Shown here: piece after piece, positions 43,113 to 52,279 of the stretch
Position numbering within the stretch: position 1 is the first letter of the stretch
Layout: the number at the start of each line of letters is the position of its first letter
Program-made: the position numbers and the translations under genes
Notes under the pieces: model-generated
Database searches by the model: none
What the model was told of the DNA's origin: nothing
What the model saw: the letters and a program-made list of their open reading frames with translations, nothing else
From: AP-15 sp963703745
GTDB taxonomy: Bacteria > Pseudomonadota > Alphaproteobacteria > ATCC43930 > CGMCC-115725
Reading direction: 5' to 3'
NCBI GenBank assembly: GCA_963703745.1
Contig: CAVPFL010000003.1
Span: forward strand, 310,001-374,000
Length of the DNA stretch: 64,000 nucleotides

Positions 43113-45065
43113 TTGCTCCCGGTTTTCCGCGTACCGTTATCACTGTCGCTAGCCATTTTCACGATCAACCTTGCGGCGGCACCCGCACAGACCCTGTCCG
43201 AAGCAGATCTTCAAGCGACGCGTGCGCTGCTCGCGGCGGCGCAGGGCGGCGATTGGAACCGAGCCTATGCCGCAGCGGGGCCGGTAAGCGATGCATTGCC
43301 GCTTAAGATCCTGCATTGGATGGATTATGCCCGTCCCGGCGCGCCCGGACGGTTTCCCGACATTTCAACGTTCATCGAAAGAAATCCTGACTGGCCGCGA
43401 CAAAAGGCGCTGCGCAAACACGCCGAAGAAGCCCTGGCAGGAGAATCGGACGCCGTGGCTGCCGACTGGTTCAAGCGATTCCCCCCGGTTAGCGCGGCAG
43501 GCAAAGTCCGTAACGCCGAGATAATGCTGAACTCGGGCGACTTGGAAGGCGGCACTTCGGCGCTGCGAGCGACCTGGATCGATGGCGATTTCGGCGCTCT
43601 CGATGAGAGGAATTTCCTCGCCCGTCATTCGGCTGAAATCCGTGTAGAGGATCATGAAAAGCGGCTCGATCGGCTTTTGTGGGATGGGCAGAGCGACGCC
43701 GCGCGTCGCATGCTCCCATTGTTGCCGACGGATTGGCGCCACTTGGCCGAAGCGCGTCTGGCGTTCGCCGCGCAGGCATCGAATGCCGAGATTGTTGCTG
43801 CTCGCGTCCCTGCCCAGCTGCGCGGTGATCCCGGGCTCATTTATGAGGAGCTGCATTGGTATACCAAGAAGGACATGATCAACCCCGCGGTGCAGATCTT
43901 GCTATCCGGGCCCGGGGACCTGGTTCGTCCCACGGCGTGGTGGGCCGAGAGGCAGACTATCGCCCGCCGGATTTTGGCGACCGGCAACGCCGCACTCGCT
44001 TATCGCCTCGTCGAGCAACACGGCTTGATAGAAGGTAACGCCTATTCCGAGGCGGAGTTTCTGCTGGGTTACATCGCGCTGCGATATATGAACGACCCGG
44101 CGCTCGCTTTTGAGCACTTCGCGCGGATCCTGACCCGCGTTGGCACTCCTTACGCACAGGCGCGGGCCGGATATTGGGGCGGGCGCGCCGCGGAAGCTCA
44201 AGCCAAACCGGCGCTCGCCGCGAAATGGTACGCGGCGGCGGCCGATCATATGGTCACCTTTTACGGGCAGCTCGCCGCTCACCGCTTGGGCGACGATGCG
44301 CCCCCGCACCCGGTCCCGGAGCCGGTTCCTGATGCCGCGGAACTCGCCCGCTTCAATCAGAATGAGGTAGTCCGCGCGACCCGAATTTTTCTCGAACTTG
44401 GCTATCGAGAGCAGAGCAAGACTTTCCTGCTGAACATGGCAGACAACGCCACGACCCCGACGCAATTCGCGATGTTGGCGGCTCTCGCGGAGACCAATGG
44501 GCGTATCGATCTCGCCATCGCCGTGGCCAAACGCGCGATCGAGGCCGGAACGCCGTTGATGATTCACGGCTATCCGGTCACCGCGGTACCGAGCGGCGGA
44601 GCTGTGGAACATGCCCTGCTATTCGCGATTACGCGTCAGGAAAGTGCATTCGACCGCGAAGCGGTGAGCAGCGCAGGTGCGCGCGGACTAATGCAGCTGA
44701 TGCCAGCAACGGCAAGTGAGATCGCCAATAAACTACAGCTGCCCTTCTCCTCCGAGCGCTTGGCCGATGGGACCTATAATGTGCTTCTCGGGCGGGCTTA
44801 TCTAGAAAGTTTGATCGATGATTTCGGAGGATCCTACGCGCTTGCGATCGCCGGCTACAACGCCGGTCCCGGCCGAGTTCGGCTGTGGCTGCGCGATTAC
44901 GGCGATCCGCGGGGCGGTAAAGTCGACATGGTCGACTGGATCGAAAATATCCCGATCAACGAAACGCGAAATTACGTTCAGCGGGTGCTCGAAAACCTAC
45001 AGATCTATCGCGGTCAGGTAGGACGCAATTCTGCCTTTTCGCTGGCCAGCGACTTGGCCCGATAA
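43113..45065 (+). CDS. slt: Soluble lytic transglycosylase (Slt70-like)
   Basis: 650 residues starting with TTG, with a signal peptide 'LPVFRVPLSLSLAIFTINLA' ending in 'APAQT'. The long superhelical middle is rich in tetratricopeptide-like helices. The C-terminal goose-lysozyme-like domain carries the catalytic Glu510 in 'ITRQESAFDREAV', then 'GLMQLMPATA' and 'AGYNAGPGRV'. It cleaves peptidoglycan to 1,6-anhydro ends in the periplasm. It is divergent from dapA. An upstream in-frame start is not seen. Confidence 0.9.
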   Translation: MLPVFRVPLSLSLAIFTINLAAAPAQTLSEADLQATRALLAAAQGGDWNRAYAAAGPVSDALPLKILHWMDYARPGAPGRFPDISTFIERNPDWPRQKALRKHAEEALAGESDAVAADWFKRFPPVSAAGKVRNAEIMLNSGDLEGGTSALRATWIDGDFGALDERNFLARHSAEIRVEDHEKRLDRLLWDGQSDAARRMLPLLPTDWRHLAEARLAFAAQASNAEIVAARVPAQLRGDPGLIYEELHWYTKKDMINPAVQILLSGPGDLVRPTAWWAERQTIARRILATGNAALAYRLVEQHGLIEGNAYSEAEFLLGYIALRYMNDPALAFEHFARILTRVGTPYAQARAGYWGGRAAEAQAKPALAAKWYAAAADHMVTFYGQLAAHRLGDDAPPHPVPEPVPDAAELARFNQNEVVRATRIFLELGYREQSKTFLLNMADNATTPTQFAMLAALAETNGRIDLAIAVAKRAIEAGTPLMIHGYPVTAVPSGGAVEHALLFAITRQESAFDREAVSSAGARGLMQLMPATASEIANKLQLPFSSERLADGTYNVLLGRAYLESLIDDFGGSYALAIAGYNAGPGRVRLWLRDYGDPRGGKVDMVDWIENIPINETRNYVQRVLENLQIYRGQVGRNSAFSLASDLAR

Positions 45066-45088
45066 GCCCCTCCGACCGCATAAGGGGC
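45066..45088. terminator. Hairpin between convergent genes
   Basis: GCCCCT at 45066-45071 pairs with AGGGGC at 45083-45088 with an 11-base loop, just after the slt stop and before the ABC exporter stop. No T run follows in either direction, so it would be a weak intrinsic terminator. A competing pairing with CGGAGGCGCC downstream is possible. Confidence 0.3.
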
Positions 45089-45114
45089 AGACATGCCGGA
45101 GGCGCCCCGACACA

Positions 45115-46929
45115 TTACTTGGCTTCGCTGTCAGCTTGTGCTGAGATCAGACCCCCAACGCTCATCTGCCCTGCGTGCGCCTCTTGCGGGGCGAACTGAG
45201 TACGATAGTACTCCGCGAAGAACCCATCGCGACGCAGCAATTCCGGTAGAGTTCCCTGCTCAACGATGAGACCTCCACGCAGAACGATGATCCGGTCGCA
45301 GCATCGCACCGTCGACAAACGGTGAGCGATTATAAAGGTGGTTCGCCCCGCCATCAGCCGCTCGATCCCGGCCATCACGAGCGCCTCGGTCGTCACGTCG
45401 AGCGCCGAGGTGGGTTCGTCAAGGATCAGGATCGGCGAATTGCGTAGAAGGGCGCGGGCGATAGTGATCCGCTGCTTTTCTCCCTCCGAGAGAGACACGC
45501 CGGATTCACCGAGGAGTGTGTCGTAACCCGCTGGAAGCGAAGCAACTAGATCGTCGATCCGCGCTAGTCGAGCCGCTTGTTCGATTGCCGCATCGTCCGC
45601 CCCCGGGCGGCCGTAGGCAATGTTGTCGCGCACCGAAAGCGGAAAAATCAGCGGCGGCTGAAGGACCATCGCGATCTGGTTGCGCAGGGATCTCAACGTG
45701 TATTCGCGGACATCGACCCCGTCGATCGTAACGGAGCCTGTTGATGGATCGTAGAACCGAGGCAACAGACTAAGAAGCGTCGATTTACCTGCGCCGGTCG
45801 GGCCGACAACAGCGATTTTGGTCCCGGCCGGTACTTTCAGGTCTACGCCCGCCAGGATTGGGGTATCGGGACGATAACGGAAGCTGACCCCACACCAGGC
45901 GACTTCCCCGCAAGTCCCGCTCGGAGGGAAGTTTCGCGTACCGTCCTCGAGATCCGGCTCGGTGTCGAGAATCTCGAAAACCCTGCGAGCCCCCACCCGG
46001 GCACCTGCGATCAGCCCCCAACTCTGCGTAATCTGGTTGATCGGTGCATAAAGCTGGGCGAGATAGGAGATAAATACGATCAGCTCCCCGATCGACAATG
46101 TACCGGAGATAACGGCCCGCGCCCCGGAAAAGACGACGAGCGCCGTACCGGCCGCGATCACGAGGTTGACGGTCCCTGAATAGAGGGTCTGCCAGCTGTA
46201 CAGCCGCAGCGTAGCCTGCAGGCTTTCCCGGCTTGCCCCCATGAATCGCTGATGCTCTTCCTCCTCCTTGGTGAATGCTTGCACCAGTTTGATCGACGAC
46301 ATTGCCCATTGGACGAGCGAATATACTCGGCTCTCGGTCGTGCGCACATCGCCGGCGACTTCGACAATCTTTCGGTTGAACAGCGAAATCAGCAGGAAAA
46401 GGGCAGGAACGACCGTTAGCGCGAGCATCGTCAGCGCCGGATCGATCGGAAAAAGGACGACGAGCATGCCGCTCAGTAAAACCAGAGCCGACAGGATGGG
46501 CAGCGCCCCGTTCATGATCATCGTTTGGACGGCGAAGCTGTCTGCAGTGATCCGATATAGCAGATCACCCACCCGCTGCCGGTTGTGGAAGGCGAGCGAC
46601 AACCGCTGAAGGTGAGCATAGAGGGCGCCGCGCAGGTCGTTCACCATATACTGACCGATGCGGATCGCCGTGTAATTGTGGAGCAGCGTCAATGCTCCCG
46701 CGCCGAAATGCACGACCACGAGCCCGACAGAGGCGAGAAGAAGCAGGTCTCCGGGGGACGACGACAATGCAGCGATCGGGAACGGCTTGTTGCCGAGCGC
46801 ATTGTCGATAACGATTTGCAGCGGCCACGGCTTCAAGAGCTCGAAGCCAGAGATTAGCAGCACCTGCGCCAGCGCCCAGGTGATCCTCCACCGATACGGC
46901 TTCAGATATGCTAGAAGCTTCGTCGCCAT
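45115..46929 (-). CDS. ABC transporter, fused permease and ATPase (MsbA-like)
   Basis: 604 residues, a half-transporter. The N-terminal domain has about six helices ('NYTAIRIGQYMVNDLRGALY' is the first intracellular loop). The C-terminal nucleotide-binding domain has Walker A 'VGPTGAGKST', Q-loop 'IAMVLQPPLIF', signature 'SLSEGEKQRI', Walker B 'ILILDEPTSALD' and switch 'IIAHRLSTV'. It probably exports a lipid, glycan or small hydrophobic compound. It is the downstream gene of a pair with the glycosidase-glycosyltransferase, suggesting export of the polysaccharide or its precursor. Confidence 0.88.
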   Translation of the reverse strand: MATKLLAYLKPYRWRITWALAQVLLISGFELLKPWPLQIVIDNALGNKPFPIAALSSSPGDLLLLASVGLVVVHFGAGALTLLHNYTAIRIGQYMVNDLRGALYAHLQRLSLAFHNRQRVGDLLYRITADSFAVQTMIMNGALPILSALVLLSGMLVVLFPIDPALTMLALTVVPALFLLISLFNRKIVEVAGDVRTTESRVYSLVQWAMSSIKLVQAFTKEEEEHQRFMGASRESLQATLRLYSWQTLYSGTVNLVIAAGTALVVFSGARAVISGTLSIGELIVFISYLAQLYAPINQITQSWGLIAGARVGARRVFEILDTEPDLEDGTRNFPPSGTCGEVAWCGVSFRYRPDTPILAGVDLKVPAGTKIAVVGPTGAGKSTLLSLLPRFYDPSTGSVTIDGVDVREYTLRSLRNQIAMVLQPPLIFPLSVRDNIAYGRPGADDAAIEQAARLARIDDLVASLPAGYDTLLGESGVSLSEGEKQRITIARALLRNSPILILDEPTSALDVTTEALVMAGIERLMAGRTTFIIAHRLSTVRCCDRIIVLRGGLIVEQGTLPELLRRDGFFAEYYRTQFAPQEAHAGQMSVGGLISAQADSEAK

Positions 46930-46975
46930 GGTCGTGCGGGCTCGACCCTGGTTTGAGAAACTTCCCGCACTACCG

Positions 46976-49642
46976 TCACTCCCGAACGAGCGGGGATTCG
47001 GAGGTTCTGCAGGATGTTGCCGCTGAATTGCCGAATTTGTGGGGACGGCGGATCCGGCGTGGGGGGTGCCGGGCCGGCTCGAGTGGCACCAACCGAGCTT
47101 GCTTGGCTACGGCCTCGACGATCCGGTGCATCAATCGGCCAAAGCCGACGAGCTGACCACCGATCACCCCGATATTTACGAGCCCCGCTGACCCAATGAC
47201 AGCCGCTACGAGCGGCCAGCCGAGAATTAGAGCAAACGCCGCGAGCGCTGCGTAACCGCGCAGCAGGATCAGAGCGAGCTGGGACAGCCGCATTGCGCAC
47301 CGAACGCGAAGGAGCCGCTTGCTACCACCGTGATTTTCGGCGCAGATCGTAACCAGGCAGCGACTGCACAGGCCGCGCGCAATCTTGAGGTCCCAATTGC
47401 TCCATCCCGTATCCGCCGCGACAAGATACTTATGTGGTACTAGAAAATTAGCCAAGCCGGCGAGCAGTACCTCCTTTTCGCTGCCGACCTCGCTCCAATA
47501 GGAGAGATGGAAGGCGCGCTCCCTCCAGCAGATCCCGGCGCGCTGCTCGGTCTCAACGAGGCCGATATGAGCTTGCGCCCGCATTTGCTTGGCGCGCCAT
47601 TTGATGCGCTCCCAGCCTCGCAGCAACGGACCGAGATAAATTAACAACGCGGCGAGTGCCCTGGCTTTGGCGCCGGTAAGGTTGAAGCCGCTAAAGCGCT
47701 TCTCGATCGGCGCCTGCAACGCGCCGTTGACGCAAACGCCCCAGGTCGCGAGTAACGGAACGGTGAGGAGCCACAACCACCCGCCGCCGGCGATGCCAGC
47801 GAGCGCCAGTGCCAGCGAGGCGGCGCTCCACTCGAAGGTCAGCGGCAACAGCGCCGCCAGCGACGAAGGCGGCTCGTACATGGTTTGGAATAGACCGCGT
47901 CCGAAAACTCCGGAATAGATGACCGGCCGACGCGACAGGAGCAGCGAGGCGGAGAGATCGCCATAGATGCGGCCCAGCCATTTTGCTTGTCCAAAAAGGT
48001 TGAAGCGAAGGGGGTGCTTTGCATAGACCAGCGCCTCTGCCTTTCCGTAACCCTTCTGCTGATTGCAGTAGGCGCCCACTGTGTTGCGGCGGAAATGCCA
48101 AACAACAGCCGCGGGGCTGAAGCCAATGACATAGCCGGCGTCCTGAAAGCGCCAGCATATATCGACGTCATCGCCGGCCGCGCGATAGATCGGATCGAAG
48201 CCGCCGAGCTTCAATAGTACCTCGCGGTCGAACGCCATATTGCAGCCGGCGATGTGTTCAGCGACCTCGTCGCTGATCAGCACATGCGTCGGGCCACCCG
48301 GCGCGACCGCGACCACTGCCGGAATGAACGCGTCTTCGGCCGGCGGGAAGTTAGGTCCTCCGCACGCGGCGAGTTTGCTAGCCTCCATCTTGCCAACCAG
48401 GTAGCTCAGCCAATCCGGGTCGGCGACGCAGTCGCTGTCAGTATAGGCGACAATTTTTCCGGACGCCGCCTCGGCGCCGACATTGCGCGCGACACTTAGC
48501 CCTTTGTTGGATTGGCTGATAATCCGGCAAAAGCCGTAGCCTTCAGCGATCTCGAGGGTACGGTCGCGCGAGCCGTCATTGACGACGATGACCTCGTAAT
48601 CCGGATAGTTGAGCGCCGCGAGCGAGGCTAGACATCGGTCGATTGTGCGCTCGGCATTGTAGGCGCAAACCACGACGGAGACCCGAGGGTAGTGTTGGAG
48701 CATCGGTGGCAGGACGCTCTTGTACTGACGGGCTACCTCGCCGAAGGAGGGCTTGGGCTTGCGTTCCGGGTCGACGAGACCGAAAGCCCAATCCTCTATC
48801 AAGTGGCCTCCAGTAAACCACTCGTCGGTCCACGCAAAAACAAAGGTCCCGGCGACCCCACTCTCGAAGGCCGAGCGAACCTGCCAGGAAAGGAGACGCC
48901 GCTGCTCCTCCTCCCCCTGGCGCATCGAATCGGCACCGAATTCGGTCAACACCAGAGGCTGATCGACCGCGAGATTGTGCAGTCGCGCAATGTATCGGCG
49001 GAAAGCGGACTCGTCATGAAGATAGACGTTGAAGCAGGTGAAATCGGTGAAGTCGATCGTCAGATATTCGGTCGACGGGAAGTTGGCATAACTGACGAGC
49101 GCTTCGGGGTGTTCGTCTCTGACGCGTGCGACAAGCGATCGCATGAAGCGGCGAACCGCCTCAGCGCCGTGCCAGCGCACGATGTCGGGAGGGATCTCGT
49201 TGCCGACGAGGTAGCCAAAGACACCAGGGTGGCGGCGACAGTCGCGTACCCCGGCGGCTACCGTTGCCCGGATATCGGCTTGGGTCGCAGCATTGTCGAG
49301 AAATGCAATGTGTTGCGACCAAGAAAGTCCGACGAGAATCTTCAAACCGGCCCGATGAGCGGCGTCGAGTAGCCATACCGGTGGCACCGTGAAGATGCGC
49401 ACCGTGTTGGTGCCGGCTTCCCCCATCAGCGCGAAATCCTTGTCGACCATCGCGGGTTCGGGAAACTGCGCGCCATGATTACCTTGCGCGAAAGGGCCGT
49501 ATGTCACGCCCCTAATGAAATGTTTATGCTCCCCGGCGAAGAAAAACTTGCCGTGCACCCGGATCGCTCCCGGCGGATCGACTGGCGCCGCTTCGAACGG
49601 TGGGGGTCGCATCGCGACCTCGTCGATTTCGACCGTGGTCAT
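46976..49642 (-). CDS. Glycoside hydrolase-glycosyltransferase family 2 fusion protein
   Basis: About 888 residues from ATG 49642. Residues about 20-330 form a (beta/alpha)8 glycosidase-like domain (family 2/5 type, 'GTNTVRIFTVPPVWLLDAAH'), with acid/base Glu in 'LVGNEIPPDI' and a second Glu in 'VLTEFGADS'. Residues about 340-600 form a GT-A glycosyltransferase ('SVVVCAYNAERTIDRCLASL', D-x-D-like 'YTDSDCVAD', 'AAGDDVDICWRFQ'). Hydrophobic segments follow. It probably trims or transglycosylates and extends a surface polysaccharide at the membrane. A similar architecture exists in Rhizobiales, from memory. The adjacent exporter supports this role. Confidence 0.8.
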   Translation of the reverse strand: MTTVEIDEVAMRPPPFEAAPVDPPGAIRVHGKFFFAGEHKHFIRGVTYGPFAQGNHGAQFPEPAMVDKDFALMGEAGTNTVRIFTVPPVWLLDAAHRAGLKILVGLSWSQHIAFLDNAATQADIRATVAAGVRDCRRHPGVFGYLVGNEIPPDIVRWHGAEAVRRFMRSLVARVRDEHPEALVSYANFPSTEYLTIDFTDFTCFNVYLHDESAFRRYIARLHNLAVDQPLVLTEFGADSMRQGEEEQRRLLSWQVRSAFESGVAGTFVFAWTDEWFTGGHLIEDWAFGLVDPERKPKPSFGEVARQYKSVLPPMLQHYPRVSVVVCAYNAERTIDRCLASLAALNYPDYEVIVVNDGSRDRTLEIAEGYGFCRIISQSNKGLSVARNVGAEAASGKIVAYTDSDCVADPDWLSYLVGKMEASKLAACGGPNFPPAEDAFIPAVVAVAPGGPTHVLISDEVAEHIAGCNMAFDREVLLKLGGFDPIYRAAGDDVDICWRFQDAGYVIGFSPAAVVWHFRRNTVGAYCNQQKGYGKAEALVYAKHPLRFNLFGQAKWLGRIYGDLSASLLLSRRPVIYSGVFGRGLFQTMYEPPSSLAALLPLTFEWSAASLALALAGIAGGGWLWLLTVPLLATWGVCVNGALQAPIEKRFSGFNLTGAKARALAALLIYLGPLLRGWERIKWRAKQMRAQAHIGLVETEQRAGICWRERAFHLSYWSEVGSEKEVLLAGLANFLVPHKYLVAADTGWSNWDLKIARGLCSRCLVTICAENHGGSKRLLRVRCAMRLSQLALILLRGYAALAAFALILGWPLVAAVIGSAGLVNIGVIGGQLVGFGRLMHRIVEAVAKQARLVPLEPARHPPRRIRRPHKFGNSAATSCRTSESPLVRE

Positions 49643-49764
49643 CTGGAAGCTCCCGGGAGGCTTGCCGCCGGCACCGAGCCCCGACGTAAGCGGCGCCCGC
49701 ATAACGGGCGTTCACCAATTTCATTCCCTACGCCCGCTGCGAGAGAGCAGGCAGCTAGAGCGAG

Positions 49765-49925
49765 CTAGGGAGGACTTGCTGCTTCGCGCAGCGCTCGTGC
49801 CACGCAAAGGCGGTGCCGATGATAGTCTGAAGATCCGAGCCTGCGGACGCCAACCGAGCCGCTCGGCTGCACGGCTCGGATCGGCTACACCGTAGGGTCG
49901 CCCGGTTGCGCGGCGACCTCGCACC
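49765..49925 (-). pseudogene. 3' remnant of a galE-like epimerase gene
   Basis: The minus strand reads 'VADPSRAAERLGWRPQ', then with a frame change 'SDLQTIIGTAFAWHERC', the usual end of UDP-glucose 4-epimerases (ADPSRA...LGW.P...L..II..AW.W). At least one, probably two, small indels break the frame, and nothing upstream encodes the rest. The stop is at 49765. It lies between the glycosyltransferase and rfbD, so a sugar-nucleotide gene has been lost here. The remaining 49926-49992 holds nothing else recognised. Confidence 0.55.
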
Positions 49926-49992
49926 GCCCAGAGACCGAGTCGGCCACAAGTGCGGGGTCCAAGTCGCCGCCAATCCGGAGTAGGATGGGTCA

Positions 49993-50880
49993 ATGAAAAT
50001 TCTGGTATTCGGTGCGGGCGGGCAGATCGGCCGCGAGGTTTGTCGTGCCGCATGGCCCCCGCGGCGCGTAATCTTACCGCTCGACCGAAAGGCGGTCGAT
50101 ATCACCAAAAGCGCTGCCGTCAGCGCGATACTGGACCGGGAGACGCCGGATCTGGTGATCAATCTTGCCGCCTTCACAGCCGTTGACCGCGCCGAAAGCG
50201 AGCCGGAAGCCGCTTGGGCAGTGAACTGCGCAGGGGCGGCCCACATTGCCGCTGCTTGCGATGAGAGCGCGACGCCGCTCATCCACCTGTCGACGGACTA
50301 TGTCTTTGACGGGCGCCGAGCCGAACCCTATCGGGAGGAGGATGCGGTCGCCCCACTCGGCGTCTACGGGCGCAGCAAGGAAGCCGGCGAGCGTGCGGTA
50401 CGAGCGGCTGCCGCGCGGCACGTGATACTTCGCACGGCGTGGGTGTTCGGCGCGTACGGCGCAAATTTCGTCAAGACGATGCTTCGGCTCGCAGCCCAGC
50501 GGCCGGTCTTGCGCGTCGTCGCCGACCAGCGCGGATGCCCGACCGCCGCGGCCGATATCGCGGCCGCGCTGATAGTGATCGCCGAGTAAATCGAAAGAAG
50601 CGAGGCGAAGTGGGGAACCTACCATTTCGTCGGCGCCGGTGCGGTCAGTTGGCATGGCTTCGCCGAGGCGATCTTCGATCTGGCAGCCCCCCAACTCGCG
50701 GCCCGTCCGCAGGTCGAGCCGATCTCCACAGATCAATACCCGACGCCGGCACGACGTCCGATGAATTCGGTTCTCGATTGCCGTAAGATCGCGGAGGCCT
50801 TCGGGATCCGACCGCCGCCGTGGCGGGTGGGGCTCGCGAGCGTGATCCGGGAGGTGCTCGATGCGGCGCCTCAGAAGTAA
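49993..50880 (+). pseudogene. rfbD: dTDP-4-dehydrorhamnose reductase gene interrupted by a stop codon
   Basis: One frame of 296 codons with a single in-frame TAA at 50587-50589. Before it: 'ILVFGAGGQIGREV' (NAD(P)-binding), 'VINLAAFTAVDRAESE', 'LSTDYVFDGRRAEPYREED' and 'YGRSKEAGE' (catalytic Tyr/Lys). After it, the same frame gives 'KWGTYHFVGAGAVSWHGFAE' and the family C-terminus. A single C-to-T change (from CAA) would explain it. Intact, it makes dTDP-L-rhamnose for surface glycans. No rfbA, B or C is in this window. Reinitiation after the stop is unlikely because no start follows closely. Confidence 0.75.
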
Positions 50881-50985
50881 CCAGCGGCATGTAACGGGCT
50901 TTCCGGCGGTTCTACCTGCTCCGGGCCTTGACCTGATGCCTGCCGAGACGAGACAACTGGCGCGGGAAAGCAAGGAGGCGCGCCA

Positions 50986-52275
50986 GTGAACCCGGTTACC
51001 GACAGCGAAATCGAGCGTGGGCTCATCGAGAAGGCGAGGCGAGTGCTGCCGGGCGGCACCTTCGGAAATGTCACGTCCAATGTGGTGATTCGCGAAGGGC
51101 GCGGCGGCCGCGTGTGGGACGAGAGCGGCAGAGAGTATGTCGATTTCTTGCTCGGCTCTGGCCCGATGCTGGTTGGTCACGCTCATCCCGAGGTGACGGC
51201 TGCCGCCCAAGGGCGCATCGCGCAGGGCACGACCTTCTTTGCCAACAACCGATACGGGATCGAGCTGGCCGAGGCAATTGTCGAAGCGGTGCCTTGCGCT
51301 GAGCAAGTGCGTTTCGTCTCCACCGGCTCCGAGGCGGACCTTTATGCGATGCGTGCCGCCCGTGCTTTCCGCAAGCGCGACAAGATTCTCAAATTCGAGG
51401 GCGGCTATCACGGCATGAGCGACTATTCGCTGATGAGCCTCGCCCCCAAGCGGCCGGGTAACTTTCCGCAACCGATCCCTGATTCAGCGGGAATTCCGCG
51501 CAGCGTCGGCGAGGAAATCCTGGTCGCCCCGTTCAACGACATCGAGGCCGCCGCTGCCATGGTGCGCGAGCACCGCGACGAACTGGCGGGGGTCATCCTC
51601 GAACCCTTCCAGCGCATCATCCCGCCGCTGCCCGGCTTCCTCGAGGGGCTGCGCAAGATCACAACGGAATACGGCGTTCTGCTGATCTTTGACGAGGTGG
51701 TGACCGGGTTCCGTTTCGCCTATGGCGGCGCGCAGGAATATTACGGCGTCGTTCCCGACCTCTGCACGCTCGGTAAGGTCATCGGCGGCGGCTTTCCGCT
51801 CGCGGCGATCGCAGGGCGAGCGGACATCATGGCCCATTTCGACCGCAACAAAGTCGGAGACGAGGGCTTCCTGATGCAGATCGGCACGTTGTCGGGCAAC
51901 CCGGTCGCGGCCGCAGCTGGACTGGCGACGCTCGAGATTCTGAGGCGGCCCGGCGCTTACGAGCGTATCTTCGCCACCGGACGAGAGTTGACGGGCACGC
52001 TCGCCGAGTTGCTCAAGCGTAACGGACTGACGGCGCAGGTGACCGGCGAGCCGCCGTTGTTCGATGTCGTATTTACCGGTGAACCCGTGCGCGACTACCG
52101 CGGCACCTTGCGTGGCGACGGCGACATGATGCGGCGGTTCAACGCGCTGCTGCGCGAACGCGGCGTCCTCAAAGGGGAGTCGAAATACTACGTCTCACTG
52201 GCCCATACGCCGGAAGACATCCAACATACCCGGGAGGCCTGGGCCTCGGCCCTGAAGGTGATCGCCGCGGGCTGA
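50986..52275 (+). CDS. Class III aminotransferase (glutamate-1-semialdehyde aminomutase-like)
   Basis: 429 residues from GTG 50986 after CAAGGAGG. The PLP lysine is in 'LCTLGKVIGGGFPLAAIAG', and 'FVSTGSEADLYAMRAARAF', 'YHGMSDYS' and 'LIFDEVVTGFRFAYGGAQEY' are typical of class III. It resembles HemL-like enzymes but also many beta-amino acid or aromatic amine transaminases, so its substrate is open. It does not sit in a haem cluster. Downstream the FAH-family gene is convergent by 4 bases. Confidence 0.82.
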   Translation: MNPVTDSEIERGLIEKARRVLPGGTFGNVTSNVVIREGRGGRVWDESGREYVDFLLGSGPMLVGHAHPEVTAAAQGRIAQGTTFFANNRYGIELAEAIVEAVPCAEQVRFVSTGSEADLYAMRAARAFRKRDKILKFEGGYHGMSDYSLMSLAPKRPGNFPQPIPDSAGIPRSVGEEILVAPFNDIEAAAAMVREHRDELAGVILEPFQRIIPPLPGFLEGLRKITTEYGVLLIFDEVVTGFRFAYGGAQEYYGVVPDLCTLGKVIGGGFPLAAIAGRADIMAHFDRNKVGDEGFLMQIGTLSGNPVAAAAGLATLEILRRPGAYERIFATGRELTGTLAELLKRNGLTAQVTGEPPLFDVVFTGEPVRDYRGTLRGDGDMMRRFNALLRERGVLKGESKYYVSLAHTPEDIQHTREAWASALKVIAAG

Positions 52276-52279
52276 CGGC

